The notes under the pieces were generated by a model. It did not search any database and was not told the origin of the DNA. It saw nothing but the letters and a program-made list of their open reading frames with translations. Below, in pieces: positions 17,708 through 26,228 of a DNA stretch of 64,000 nt. How positions within the stretch are numbered: the first letter of the stretch is position 1; each line of letters starts with the position of its first letter. The position numbers were made by a program, and so were the translations under genes. The DNA is taken from positions 806,001 through 870,000 of the forward strand of contig NZ_CP096247.1 of assembly GCF_023204875.1 (NCBI RefSeq), given 5' to 3'. Source of the stretch: Prevotella sp. E15-22 (GTDB lineage Bacteria > Bacteroidota > Bacteroidia > Bacteroidales > Bacteroidaceae).

Positions 17708-18745
17708 TTATATCAGGGGCATACCCATTTTTTTGCATTCCTCACGCATGCTGTCGGGCCAGATGGAGGCCTGGATCTCGCCGATGTGAGCTTTGTGAAG
17801 CAACACCATGCACAAACGACTCTGACCAATACCTCCTCCAATGCTCAGGGGCAGACGGTCGTTGAGCAGCTGCTGGTGGAAATAGAGCTTCTCACGCTGC
17901 TGCTGACCCTCAATCTCGAGCTGGCGCAGCAAACTCTCTTTGTTAACACGGATACCCATTGACGAGAGCTCGAACGAACGGCCCAGCACGGGATACCAGA
18001 TGAGAATGTCGCCGTTGAGGCCTTTGCGTCCGTCTTCGGCCACAGTGCTCCAGTCGTCGTAGTCGGGTGCGCGTCCATCGTGCTTCTCACCGTTGGCCAA
18101 CTTACCACCGATGCCAATCACAAAGACGGCGCCATATTTTTTGCAGATGGCATCCTCGCGTTCTTTTGGTGTCTTGTCGGGATACATCTTCAACAACTCT
18201 TCTGCATGGATAAAGTGAATCTTCTCGGGCAGGAAGGGCTTGATTTGCGGATAACTCTCGCATACAAGATATTCTGTACGACGGATGGCGGCATAGATGC
18301 GCTCCACGATGTTTTTCAAGAAAACCAATGTGCGGTCTTCCTTGCGGATAACAGCCTCCCAGTCCCATTGGTCCACATAAAGTGAATGCAGATTGTCCAA
18401 CTCTTCGTCGGCACGGATGGCGTTCATGTCCGTATAGATGCCGTATCCTGGCTCTATTTCATATTCGGCCAGTGTCAGTCGTTTCCATTTGGCCAGCGAG
18501 TGAACCACTTCGGCACGTGCGTCGTTCAGGTCCTTGATGGGGAAGGTAACTGCGCGCTCCACACCATTCAGGTCGTCGTTGATACCTAAGCCCTGCAGTA
18601 CAAACAGTGGGGCAGTAACACGGCGCAGGCGTAACTCAGTGGAGAGATTCTGCTGGAAAAACTCCTTAATCAGCTTGATGCCCTGCTCGGTCTGTCGCAT
18701 GTCGAGCAGGCGCTGGTAGTCTATGGGTTCTATAACTTGACTCAT
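17708..18745 (-). CDS. asnA: Aspartate--ammonia ligase (asparagine synthetase A)
   Basis: A 345-residue ammonia-dependent asparagine synthetase related to class II aminoacyl-tRNA synthetases. It converts aspartate, ammonia and ATP to asparagine. The N-terminal block QNLSTELRLRRVTAPLF, the motif-2-like WKRLTLAEY, and the C-terminal GGGIGQSRLCMVLL match AsnA, and the length is typical. It is a single-gene unit with its own promoter and terminator. The window also encodes the glutamine-dependent AsnB, so two asparagine routes exist. The asnA promoter lacks the nitrogen motif found before dapF-dapL-asnB. Confidence 0.93.
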   Translation of the reverse strand: MSQVIEPIDYQRLLDMRQTEQGIKLIKEFFQQNLSTELRLRRVTAPLFVLQGLGINDDLNGVERAVTFPIKDLNDARAEVVHSLAKWKRLTLAEYEIEPGYGIYTDMNAIRADEELDNLHSLYVDQWDWEAVIRKEDRTLVFLKNIVERIYAAIRRTEYLVCESYPQIKPFLPEKIHFIHAEELLKMYPDKTPKEREDAICKKYGAVFVIGIGGKLANGEKHDGRAPDYDDWSTVAEDGRKGLNGDILIWYPVLGRSFELSSMGIRVNKESLLRQLEIEGQQQREKLYFHQQLLNDRLPLSIGGGIGQSRLCMVLLHKAHIGEIQASIWPDSMREECKKMGMPLI

Positions 18746-18779
18746 ATGTTTATTTGCTTGATTTCTTCAGATTTGCATG

Positions 18780-18787
18780 CAAAGGTA
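18780..18787 (-). promoter_or_regulatory. -7 box of asnA
   Basis: TACCTTTG on the minus strand, 34 nt before the start codon. Confidence 0.6.
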
Positions 18788-18983
18788 CAATATTAATATT
18801 AATTTGCAAAACATTTATTTAAAATATTCTCAAATAGAAAGTAATTATTGTGTTTTTGTGACTATTTGTCATTCGCGCGCGTTATAATAAAAGGAATACC
18901 CTAATCTTTGTCCTTTCAACTGCAAATTCTGACAAAAGGCCTACTTTTAATTCTCAATGTCAGCCTAAGTCCAGCTTTTTTTG

Positions 18984-18991
18984 TAACTTTG
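18984..18991 (+). promoter_or_regulatory. -7 box of the PL11 gene
   Basis: TAACTTTG 38 nt before the ATG at 19030. No other feature is seen in the 18788-19029 gap. Confidence 0.55.
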
Positions 18992-19029
18992 CACGCAGAA
19001 AAAGAATACTAACTATTGACACAAAACAA

Positions 19030-22000
19030 ATGAAAAAGCTATTTCTTTTCATTGCGGCTCTGATGCTGACGCTTGGCACACAGGCCCAACGAATGACAGA
19101 CAAATTAGATCGCGGATTGGTGGCCATGAAGACCAGTACGGGGGTGTACCTCAGCTGGCGTATTCAGGCCGAGGAGTACTATGATGTGACCTATAACGTG
19201 TATCGCGACGGTGTGAAGGTGAACCAGGTGCCCCTGAGTACCTCGAACTTCACCGACCCCAGCGGCATCATTAATAGTAGTTATCAAGTGGCTGCTGTGG
19301 TACGTGGCGTTGAACAGCCGTTTAGTGTTGCGCAGAAGCCATGGTCGTCAAGTTACAAGGAGATTCAGTTGAAACACGAGGGCATCAAGAGTAAACTGAC
19401 GCCTAATGATGCCTGCTGCGCCGATGTTGACGGTGACGGTGAGTTGGAGATTCTGATGAAGTTTGACAACCAAAGCGAGATTGATCAGTCGTTCCCCAAG
19501 AACGGTCCTAAGATTAATGGTGTCGATACCAAGGAGTATAGCATCATGGAGGTACTCAAGCTCGACGGCACCCGCTTATGGTGGGTCAACTGTGGTCCGA
19601 ACATGGGTGATTTCCAGAATAACGAGCAGAATATCGTGGCCTACGACTGGGACCAGGACGGCTGCGCTGAGGTGATTATGCGTGCCTGCGACGGAACCAC
19701 CATCCACATGGCCGACGGTACTACCTATACCGTGGGTAATGCTTCGGCAAATGTGCGTGGCGCCACAGGCGGTGGTGCCAACTGGTTTGTTATCACCACT
19801 GGTGAGTATCTGCTTTATCTCGATGGAAAGACGGGACAGGTGCACCAATGTTTGCCTTATCCTCTTCGTTTGCTGGAGAGTGGCGAGAGTGATGTGAACA
19901 AGGCTTGGGGTGATGGCTATGGTCATCGTGCCTCGAAGCACTTCTTTGGTGCACCCTATTTCGATGGCCGTAAGCCCAGCATCTTCATTGCTCGTGGTAT
20001 CTACACCCGTCATAAGATGATTGCCTATGATGTGGATCCTGCCACCCACACGCTGACAGAACGCTGGCGCTGGTTCAATAACACCAACGGTCCGTGGAAG
20101 GGACAGGGTTATCATAACTACTGTGTGGCCGATGTCGATCTGGATGGTCGTGATGAGATTGTCTTTGGCTCGATGGTCATCGACGACAATGGTAAGGGCC
20201 TCTCTACCACTGGCTTTGGCCATGGTGATGCCGAGCAGGTGGGCGACCTGAACCCATATCATCACGGACAGGAGGTCTTTGCTTGTATGGAGGATAATCC
20301 TGGCACGAACTTCCGCGACGCTACCACGTCGAAGGTCTTCTTCCGTTATACGGCTGGCCGTGATGTGGGGCGTTGTATGGCTGGTAATTTCTCGAACACC
20401 TATCCAGGTGGCATCTGTACGCCAACAGGTGGAAAACCTTTGAGCACAGTGACTGCTGCCGTTAATAGTAATTTGGTGGAGGAAGGTATCAACCAGAACT
20501 TCCGCATCTATTGGGACGGTGATCTCTGTGAGGAGACCTTCAACTATGTGAACGGCAAGAATACTGAGGGCTGCATTGCGAAGTATGGCTCGTGGAGTCC
20601 TATTTATACCTGCGCTGGCTCGCAGACCAACAACGACACCAAGGGAACTCCCTGTTATCAAGGCGATATCCTGGGCGACTGGCGTGAGGAGATTATCATG
20701 CGTACGGCCACAGGTAATATCCGAATCTATTCAACGCCCACCTCTACAGATTGGCGCATTCCATCACTGTGGTACGATCATCAGTATCGCAATGCAATGG
20801 TGTGGCAGATGTGTGGCTACAACCAGCCCCCACGTCCCAGCTACTTCCTGGGTGAGATGGAGGGCATTACTATTGCACCGCCCCCATTGACCATGACTGG
20901 TCGTACTGAGGTTGCCGACGGCGGTACCATCGGCACTAGTCTCAACGGACAGCATGTCATTGTGTGTGAGACGAAAAACAGTGCTGTTACCATTGCTGCC
21001 GGCGCCCAGCCAGAGGTGCTGACCTTTAATGTGCCTACATGGGTGCAGGGAACGGCCGCCAGTGAAAGCACCAACCAGAATGCTAAGATTAACTACACCA
21101 CCTATACTTGTACGGTGAGTGGCGCAGGTATCAGCGGCACTGGTCGACTTGTGAAGCAGGGTGATGGTATCCTGGCTTTGCCCAAGGCTGACTTCGCCCA
21201 CACGGGTGAGACCAATATCTGGGGTGGCACGCTGAAGTTCGACGGTACCATGAAGCAGTCGCCATTGTGGCTCAACCGTCATACGGAGCTTGTCTCTGAC
21301 GGTGGTGTGTTTAAGAGTGTTCGTGCCGACTATGGCTCAGTCATTCGTCCTGGTGATGCCGACCATCAGGGTTCTGTTACCATCGACACCCTGTCGCTTG
21401 GCTTTGGTTCACGCCTTTCTCTTGATCTCTATAGTGCCAATAATCAGGCCGATGTTGTTAAGACAAAGGTGCTGAAGATTGAACAAAAGACGGGCTCTGT
21501 CTGGAAACAGTTTGGTCCTGATTACCTGACGCCTGTTGTTGAACTTAAAGGCCACCTGGCCGAGGGCGAGACAAAGATGGCTGCAGGAAAATATGTCATC
21601 GCCGAGGTGGGTGAGATTGAAGGTAATATTGCCGACCTAGTCATTGAGGGACTGGCCACTCAGAAGCGCCAGTTGCTGGTTGAGGATGGCAAACTGATTC
21701 TCGAGATTGTGGGCATGCGCGATCCTGATGCCATCAGTTGGACGGGTGCCGAGAGTAATAAGTGGGATGTGGGCGAGACTGCCAACTTTATCATTGGAGC
21801 CGAGGCGGAAGCTACCACTTTCGTTTCAGGTGATATTGTGACCTTTGACGATAACGCTACCACTAAGAGTGTCAGCGTGAGCACAGAGGTTTATCCCTCT
21901 ACAGTACTTGTCAGCAACACGGGCAACTATGTGTTCAGTGGAACAGGTGCCATCAGCGGCACAGCATCTCTTATCAAGGAAGGTACGGGTACGCTGACCA

Positions 22001-23394
22001 TTAATAATGAGAACAGCTATACTGGCGGCACGACTCTTGTTGCAGGAACAACAAAGGTGAAGAAACTGGCCAACCAGTATTCGGCCACAGGTAACCTGGG
22101 TGGTGTTACCACCAAGGCCTCGCAGTTCATCATTGGCGATGGCGCCACACTGATGACCACCGCTGCCGTGGAGCAGGGTTCACCCATGCAGATGACTGGC
22201 GATGAGGGTGGTATCATCAATAATCAGGCTGACTTCATTGCTGCTAAGGCCATCACTGGTACCAAGCTCACCAAGAAGGGCAGTGGCTGGTTGAAGCTGA
22301 CTGCCAACAATAGTGGCCTGACACGTCTGGTCATCATGGCAGGAACTGTGCAATGCCAGGGCATTACCACGCCTGCGAATACTGTAGAATTCCAAGGTGG
22401 TACACTCAACGAGAGTGCAGGCAGCGGTTATACGATTGACGTCCCAGAGGGAAAAACTGGCAACTGGTATATGGCCAACCGTTCTACTTATAGTAATAAG
22501 GTGACGGGCAAGGGAACGCTCAATGCCTATTGCGTCACAGAGAAGGGCACCAACTATTATGCTACACGCACGCCTATACAGTGTAACTTCAGTGCTTTCG
22601 AGGGAACATTAAAACCCTTGTCAAGTCTTGATGGCGATGTGAAACGCTTCACTCTCAATACCTCTACGGGCATGCCTAAGGGCACCATGAATATTGCTGC
22701 TGATGTTGAGGTACAGAACAGCGGTAAGACCTTCCGTATTGGTAAGGTGACGGGATCTGGTAAACTGGGTGGTAGTTGTACCTTCAGTAATGGTGCCAGT
22801 GTAGGTGCCAACACTTGGCAGGTGGGCAACGATGACGATTGGAGCACCAGTGTTAAGGTTACCTCGAATGCTAACTTTGCTAAGGTGGGTAGTGGTCGTA
22901 TCACCTGGAACAGCGTTAACGACAATACTGGTTCTACCACCATTAGCGAGGGTGAGTTGAAGTTGGGAACCAACGCCCAGTTGGGTACAGGCAAGCTTAC
23001 TGTCTCCCAGAATGCCGTCCTCGTCTTCTCGAGCAAGCCCAAGGCACTGAACAACTCGGCCTATGCTATCAACGGTAAGATTCTCATCGAGCTCAACGCT
23101 GGCCATAACCTGCAGGTGGGTGACAGCATCCGTTTGTGGAACGCCAAGACCTTCACGGGTAATCCCACCGTTGAGGGTACCAACGGCATTGAGTGGGACG
23201 CCAGTCGCTTGTCAGAGGGACTCCTCTTTGTCAAGAGCATCGACACGGCAATCCGTCCAGCTATTGACTTGAGCAAGAGCCCTGCAGATATCTATGACCT
23301 CCGTGGTCAACTTGTTCGTCAGCAGGCCACCAACCTCCGTGGACTTAAGCCTGGTGTTTATGTTATCGAGGGTTGCAAGGTCGTGATAAGATAA
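19030..23394 (+). CDS. PL11 rhamnogalacturonan lyase with beta-helix repeats and C-terminal sorting-like motif
   Basis: A 1454-residue secreted pectin-degrading lyase. The signal peptide MKKLFLFIAALMLTLGTQAQ precedes a PL11 domain (about residues 22-625): an N-terminal beta module, then calcium-binding propeller motifs such as CCADVDGDGELEI, DWDQDGCAEV and DVDLDGRDEIVFGS. From about 640 to 1370 come repeats of the autotransporter-associated beta-strand type (LIKEGTGTLTINNENSYTGG and relatives). The end (IYDLRGQLV...GLKPGVYVIEG) resembles the Bacteroidetes C-terminal secretion or anchoring motif, also seen in the 40938 protein. PL11 enzymes are usually about 600 residues, so the tail more than doubles the length. 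It is a single gene without SusC/D neighbours. Confidence 0.9.
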   Translation: MKKLFLFIAALMLTLGTQAQRMTDKLDRGLVAMKTSTGVYLSWRIQAEEYYDVTYNVYRDGVKVNQVPLSTSNFTDPSGIINSSYQVAAVVRGVEQPFSVAQKPWSSSYKEIQLKHEGIKSKLTPNDACCADVDGDGELEILMKFDNQSEIDQSFPKNGPKINGVDTKEYSIMEVLKLDGTRLWWVNCGPNMGDFQNNEQNIVAYDWDQDGCAEVIMRACDGTTIHMADGTTYTVGNASANVRGATGGGANWFVITTGEYLLYLDGKTGQVHQCLPYPLRLLESGESDVNKAWGDGYGHRASKHFFGAPYFDGRKPSIFIARGIYTRHKMIAYDVDPATHTLTERWRWFNNTNGPWKGQGYHNYCVADVDLDGRDEIVFGSMVIDDNGKGLSTTGFGHGDAEQVGDLNPYHHGQEVFACMEDNPGTNFRDATTSKVFFRYTAGRDVGRCMAGNFSNTYPGGICTPTGGKPLSTVTAAVNSNLVEEGINQNFRIYWDGDLCEETFNYVNGKNTEGCIAKYGSWSPIYTCAGSQTNNDTKGTPCYQGDILGDWREEIIMRTATGNIRIYSTPTSTDWRIPSLWYDHQYRNAMVWQMCGYNQPPRPSYFLGEMEGITIAPPPLTMTGRTEVADGGTIGTSLNGQHVIVCETKNSAVTIAAGAQPEVLTFNVPTWVQGTAASESTNQNAKINYTTYTCTVSGAGISGTGRLVKQGDGILALPKADFAHTGETNIWGGTLKFDGTMKQSPLWLNRHTELVSDGGVFKSVRADYGSVIRPGDADHQGSVTIDTLSLGFGSRLSLDLYSANNQADVVKTKVLKIEQKTGSVWKQFGPDYLTPVVELKGHLAEGETKMAAGKYVIAEVGEIEGNIADLVIEGLATQKRQLLVEDGKLILEIVGMRDPDAISWTGAESNKWDVGETANFIIGAEAEATTFVSGDIVTFDDNATTKSVSVSTEVYPSTVLVSNTGNYVFSGTGAISGTASLIKEGTGTLTINNENSYTGGTTLVAGTTKVKKLANQYSATGNLGGVTTKASQFIIGDGATLMTTAAVEQGSPMQMTGDEGGIINNQADFIAAKAITGTKLTKKGSGWLKLTANNSGLTRLVIMAGTVQCQGITTPANTVEFQGGTLNESAGSGYTIDVPEGKTGNWYMANRSTYSNKVTGKGTLNAYCVTEKGTNYYATRTPIQCNFSAFEGTLKPLSSLDGDVKRFTLNTSTGMPKGTMNIAADVEVQNSGKTFRIGKVTGSGKLGGSCTFSNGASVGANTWQVGNDDDWSTSVKVTSNANFAKVGSGRITWNSVNDNTGSTTISEGELKLGTNAQLGTGKLTVSQNAVLVFSSKPKALNNSAYAINGKILIELNAGHNLQVGDSIRLWNAKTFTGNPTVEGTNGIEWDASRLSEGLLFVKSIDTAIRPAIDLSKSPADIYDLRGQLVRQQATNLRGLKPGVYVIEGCKVVIR

Positions 23395-23411
23395 ATTGTT
23401 AGTAAAGTATC

Positions 23412-23457
23412 AACAGAAGAAAGCCGCGAGCAATGTTGCTTGCGGCTTTCTTCTGTT
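23412..23457. terminator. Strong bidirectional terminator
   Basis: AACAGAAGAAAGCCGC (23412-23427) pairs with 23442-23457, with an additional AGCAA/TTGCT inner stem. It separates the PL11 gene from the convergent GH57 gene. Confidence 0.85.
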
Positions 23458-23470
23458 TGTATGATGCATA

Positions 23471-24910
23471 TTATGCTTCTTTCTTAGGTTCTCCTGCCTT
23501 CTTCTTTGGGGTAGCCTTCTTCTTTGGGGCAGCCTTCTTAGTAGCAGATTTCTTAGCTGCAGGAGCCTTCTTAGCAGCAGGCTTCTTCTCCTCTTTCTTA
23601 GGCACCTCCGTAGGCTGTAGCTTAGCCAACTTTGTTTTCAGACGTTCAATCTCTGTGTCCTTCATCTCAATCTCGTCACCCTGGTTCTTGATGGTTGTGA
23701 GCAGAGCGTTGAGCTCGTCATTCTCAATCTCTTGTGGATAGAGGGCGTTCACACGGTTGATGAAGTCGCCGAGGATGTTCATATAGTTGGTGAAAGCATC
23801 GAACGGTCCGCTGTAGATACCACGGTCCAGACCAACGTTTGAAGGCTTGGTGGTCATAAAGCGGAAGTTGTTTGAAGCCTGCAGGTAGTCCCAGTCCTGA
23901 TTGATGCGAGGATCGTTTGCAATCAGCAGACGGTCGGCCACAGAATAAAGCTTCTGGAAAGCCTCGCGCTGCATAGCGTTGCCTAACCAGCATGAGCAGT
24001 CGCGTTCCTCGTCAACCCACGACAAGGTATCAGGCACGTTGATGGCACCCACACTCTTGGTCTTCATGCATATCTCCGTTGGTGTAGAGAACGTGATGCC
24101 CTTCTGCTTGGCACATACGGGCAGTGCATGCAGGAATTCAAGGATATTTGAACTGAGTGGCTGAGCAATGCCCAGGGCCGACAGCTCCATGAAGATATTG
24201 ATAATCTGCTCTTCCTCAGGCAGGCGGGCAATGCGGTCGATATAGGCATCGGCAAACAGAGGATAACCCTCCCACTCGGCATTGTTGAAGCGCAGAGAGA
24301 TGTCATCGCTCAACTCCACATCGCGCAACAGAAGCTTCAGTGAGGGAGCCATGTTGCAGTTGTATACATAGTGCGGACTCTTCCATCCCAATACGTGCTT
24401 GGCACCCTCTGTCAGCATGCCCTTGAAACCCAAAGCGGCAATCTGTGCGCCAATGTCATCGCTGTAGATGAGCGATGAGTTGCGAGCCACTGTAGGCTTC
24501 TTGCCGAAGTACTCCTCCATCTTGGCACACTGCTTCTTCATGTCGCGTGCAAAGGCGTCGGGGTTGGCCAATGACGACAGACCGTGACTATAGGGCTCAG
24601 CGAGGAACTCCACGCATCCCGTATCATTCAGTTCCTGAAGTTTTTCCAGCACCTGAGGTGCGTGCATCTCCAACTGCTCGATGCCAGTTCCCGAAAGCGA
24701 GAATGCCACTTTGAAGAACTTGCCGTTCTCCTTGATCATCTGCTGAAGCATGTTCAGTGCAGGCATGTAACTGCGCTCGGCAATGTCGCTGATGCTACGC
24801 TCGTTCTCGTAGTCGTCATAATAATAATGGTCTGTACCGATATCGAAGAAACGATAACGCTTCAGATGGATAATCTGATGTATCTCGAAATATAAACAAA
24901 TCGTTTTCAT
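23471..24910 (-). CDS. GH57 alpha-amylase/glucanotransferase with lysine-alanine-rich tail
   Basis: A 479-residue cytosolic GH57 enzyme acting on alpha-glucans. The GH57 N-terminal signature is visible (MKTICLYFEIHQIIHLKRYR, then HALDG-like region EFLAEPYSHGLSSL, about residues 105-118). After the catalytic part (to about 385) comes a coiled coil (about 400-430) and a ~45-residue tail made almost only of K, A, P, E and T (KKPAAKKAPAAKKSATKK), like a histone H1 tail. I start at the second ATG (24910). It is third gene of an operon after the debranching enzyme and GT4 synthase, so it probably works in glycogen metabolism. Confidence 0.88.
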   Translation of the reverse strand: MKTICLYFEIHQIIHLKRYRFFDIGTDHYYYDDYENERSISDIAERSYMPALNMLQQMIKENGKFFKVAFSLSGTGIEQLEMHAPQVLEKLQELNDTGCVEFLAEPYSHGLSSLANPDAFARDMKKQCAKMEEYFGKKPTVARNSSLIYSDDIGAQIAALGFKGMLTEGAKHVLGWKSPHYVYNCNMAPSLKLLLRDVELSDDISLRFNNAEWEGYPLFADAYIDRIARLPEEEQIINIFMELSALGIAQPLSSNILEFLHALPVCAKQKGITFSTPTEICMKTKSVGAINVPDTLSWVDEERDCSCWLGNAMQREAFQKLYSVADRLLIANDPRINQDWDYLQASNNFRFMTTKPSNVGLDRGIYSGPFDAFTNYMNILGDFINRVNALYPQEIENDELNALLTTIKNQGDEIEMKDTEIERLKTKLAKLQPTEVPKKEEKKPAAKKAPAAKKSATKKAAPKKKATPKKKAGEPKKEA

Positions 24911-24914
24911 AACC

Positions 24915-24946
24915 TTCAATTTTCAATTTTCAACTTTCAATTAATT
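24915..24946 (-). repeat. Intercistronic TTGAAAATTGAAA-type simple repeat
   Basis: Between the GT4 stop and the GH57 start the minus strand carries tandem near-copies of TTGAAAAT. It is a short purine-rich spacer, comparable with those at 45868-45893. Confidence 0.5.
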
Positions 24947-24947
24947 A

Positions 24948-26216
24948 CTATTCCCATCCTAAAGTTCTGCGGTAGAGTGTGCGAATCCAGCGGCCCACCT
25001 TCTCCCAGGTAATCTGGTCAACCTCTTTCTTACCCTCTTCCTTGAGGAAGTTGAAGAGAGAGTCATTGACGCAGATAGAGTAGATGGCGTCGGCCAGAGC
25101 GTGCACATCCCAGTAATCCACTTTGATACAGTTGTTCAGAATCTCGGCGCAGCCACTCTGTTTCGAGATGATCGAGGGAGTACCGCATTGCATGGCCTCC
25201 AGGGGCGAGATGCCAAAAGGCTCTGATACGGATGGCATCACATAGACGTCAGAGTTCTTCAAACACTCGTACACCTGCTTGCCGCGCATAAAGCCAGGGA
25301 AGTGGAAACGGTCGGCAATGCCGCGTTCGGCAGCGAGATAAATCATCTGGTCCATCATGTCGCCTGAGCCTGCCATGCAGAAGCGCACGTTACGAGTGCG
25401 GTGTAGCACCATGTTGGCAGCCTCGACGAAATACTCTGGGCCTTTCTGCATGGTGATACGTCCAAGGAAGGTAACGATCTTCTCTTTGCCAGTATGGTCA
25501 GGACGAGGAATGTCCTGATATTCCTGTGGCAGGGGATAGACGGCGTTGTGCACGGTGAAGCACTTACGTGGGTCCTGATGATACTGGTTGATGACTGTCT
25601 GACGAGTCAGCTCAGACACACACATGATACAGTCGGCGTTGTCCATACCGTTTTTCTCAATAGAATAGACGGTGGGGTTCACCTTGCCGCGACTGCGGTC
25701 GAAGTCGGTGGCATGCACATGGATGCACAATGGTTTGCCTGACACCTGCTTGGCATGGATGCCGGCAGGGAAAGTCAGCCAGTCGTGTGCGTGGATAATG
25801 TCAAATTCCTCAGTGCGGGCCACCACACCAGCAATAATCGAATAGTTATTGATCTCTTCGTGCAGGTTGCCAGGATAGCCTCCGGCAAACTCCATACATC
25901 CAAGATCGTTGACATGCATATAGTTGAAGTCAGCATAGATATGCTCACGACACTTATAGTAGTATTCCGGATCCATGATGTTGCCCACGCGCTGTTTTAC
26001 ATAGTCGTAGTTCACATCACGCCAGGCAATAGGTACAGCATTCATGGCCACGATACGGCATGCATGCTGACTCTCATCGCCAAAGGGGTGGGGCAGGCAG
26101 AGTACGGTTTCAATGTCACCCTGTGCTTTCAGTCCCTCTGAAATACCATAGTTAGCGGTGGCAAGTCCACCGAATACATGAGGAGGATACTCCCATCCAA
26201 ACATTAATACTTTCAT
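24948..26216 (-). CDS. GT4 glycosyltransferase (glycogen synthase-like)
   Basis: A 422-residue GT-B fold enzyme. The N-terminal start MKVLMFGWEYPPHVFGGLA has the glycine-rich loop of starch/glycogen synthases. The Rossmann acceptor block HAHDWLTFPAGI (about 142) and the donor motif EPFGISPLEAMQCGTPSI (about 327) identify a retaining GT4. It lies between a debranching enzyme (12 bp upstream) and GH57 (37 bp downstream), the arrangement of Bacteroidales glycogen loci; I infer it elongates glycogen from a nucleotide glucose. Confidence 0.88.
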   Translation of the reverse strand: MKVLMFGWEYPPHVFGGLATANYGISEGLKAQGDIETVLCLPHPFGDESQHACRIVAMNAVPIAWRDVNYDYVKQRVGNIMDPEYYYKCREHIYADFNYMHVNDLGCMEFAGGYPGNLHEEINNYSIIAGVVARTEEFDIIHAHDWLTFPAGIHAKQVSGKPLCIHVHATDFDRSRGKVNPTVYSIEKNGMDNADCIMCVSELTRQTVINQYHQDPRKCFTVHNAVYPLPQEYQDIPRPDHTGKEKIVTFLGRITMQKGPEYFVEAANMVLHRTRNVRFCMAGSGDMMDQMIYLAAERGIADRFHFPGFMRGKQVYECLKNSDVYVMPSVSEPFGISPLEAMQCGTPSIISKQSGCAEILNNCIKVDYWDVHALADAIYSICVNDSLFNFLKEEGKKEVDQITWEKVGRWIRTLYRRTLGWE

Positions 26217-26228
26217 CGTCGGTCCTCC

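Noticed and set aside
17541-17738. N-terminal extension of dnaX
   Set aside because: It covers the promoter, a repeat and the asnA terminator; DnaX proteins begin near MEYIVSARKYRP.
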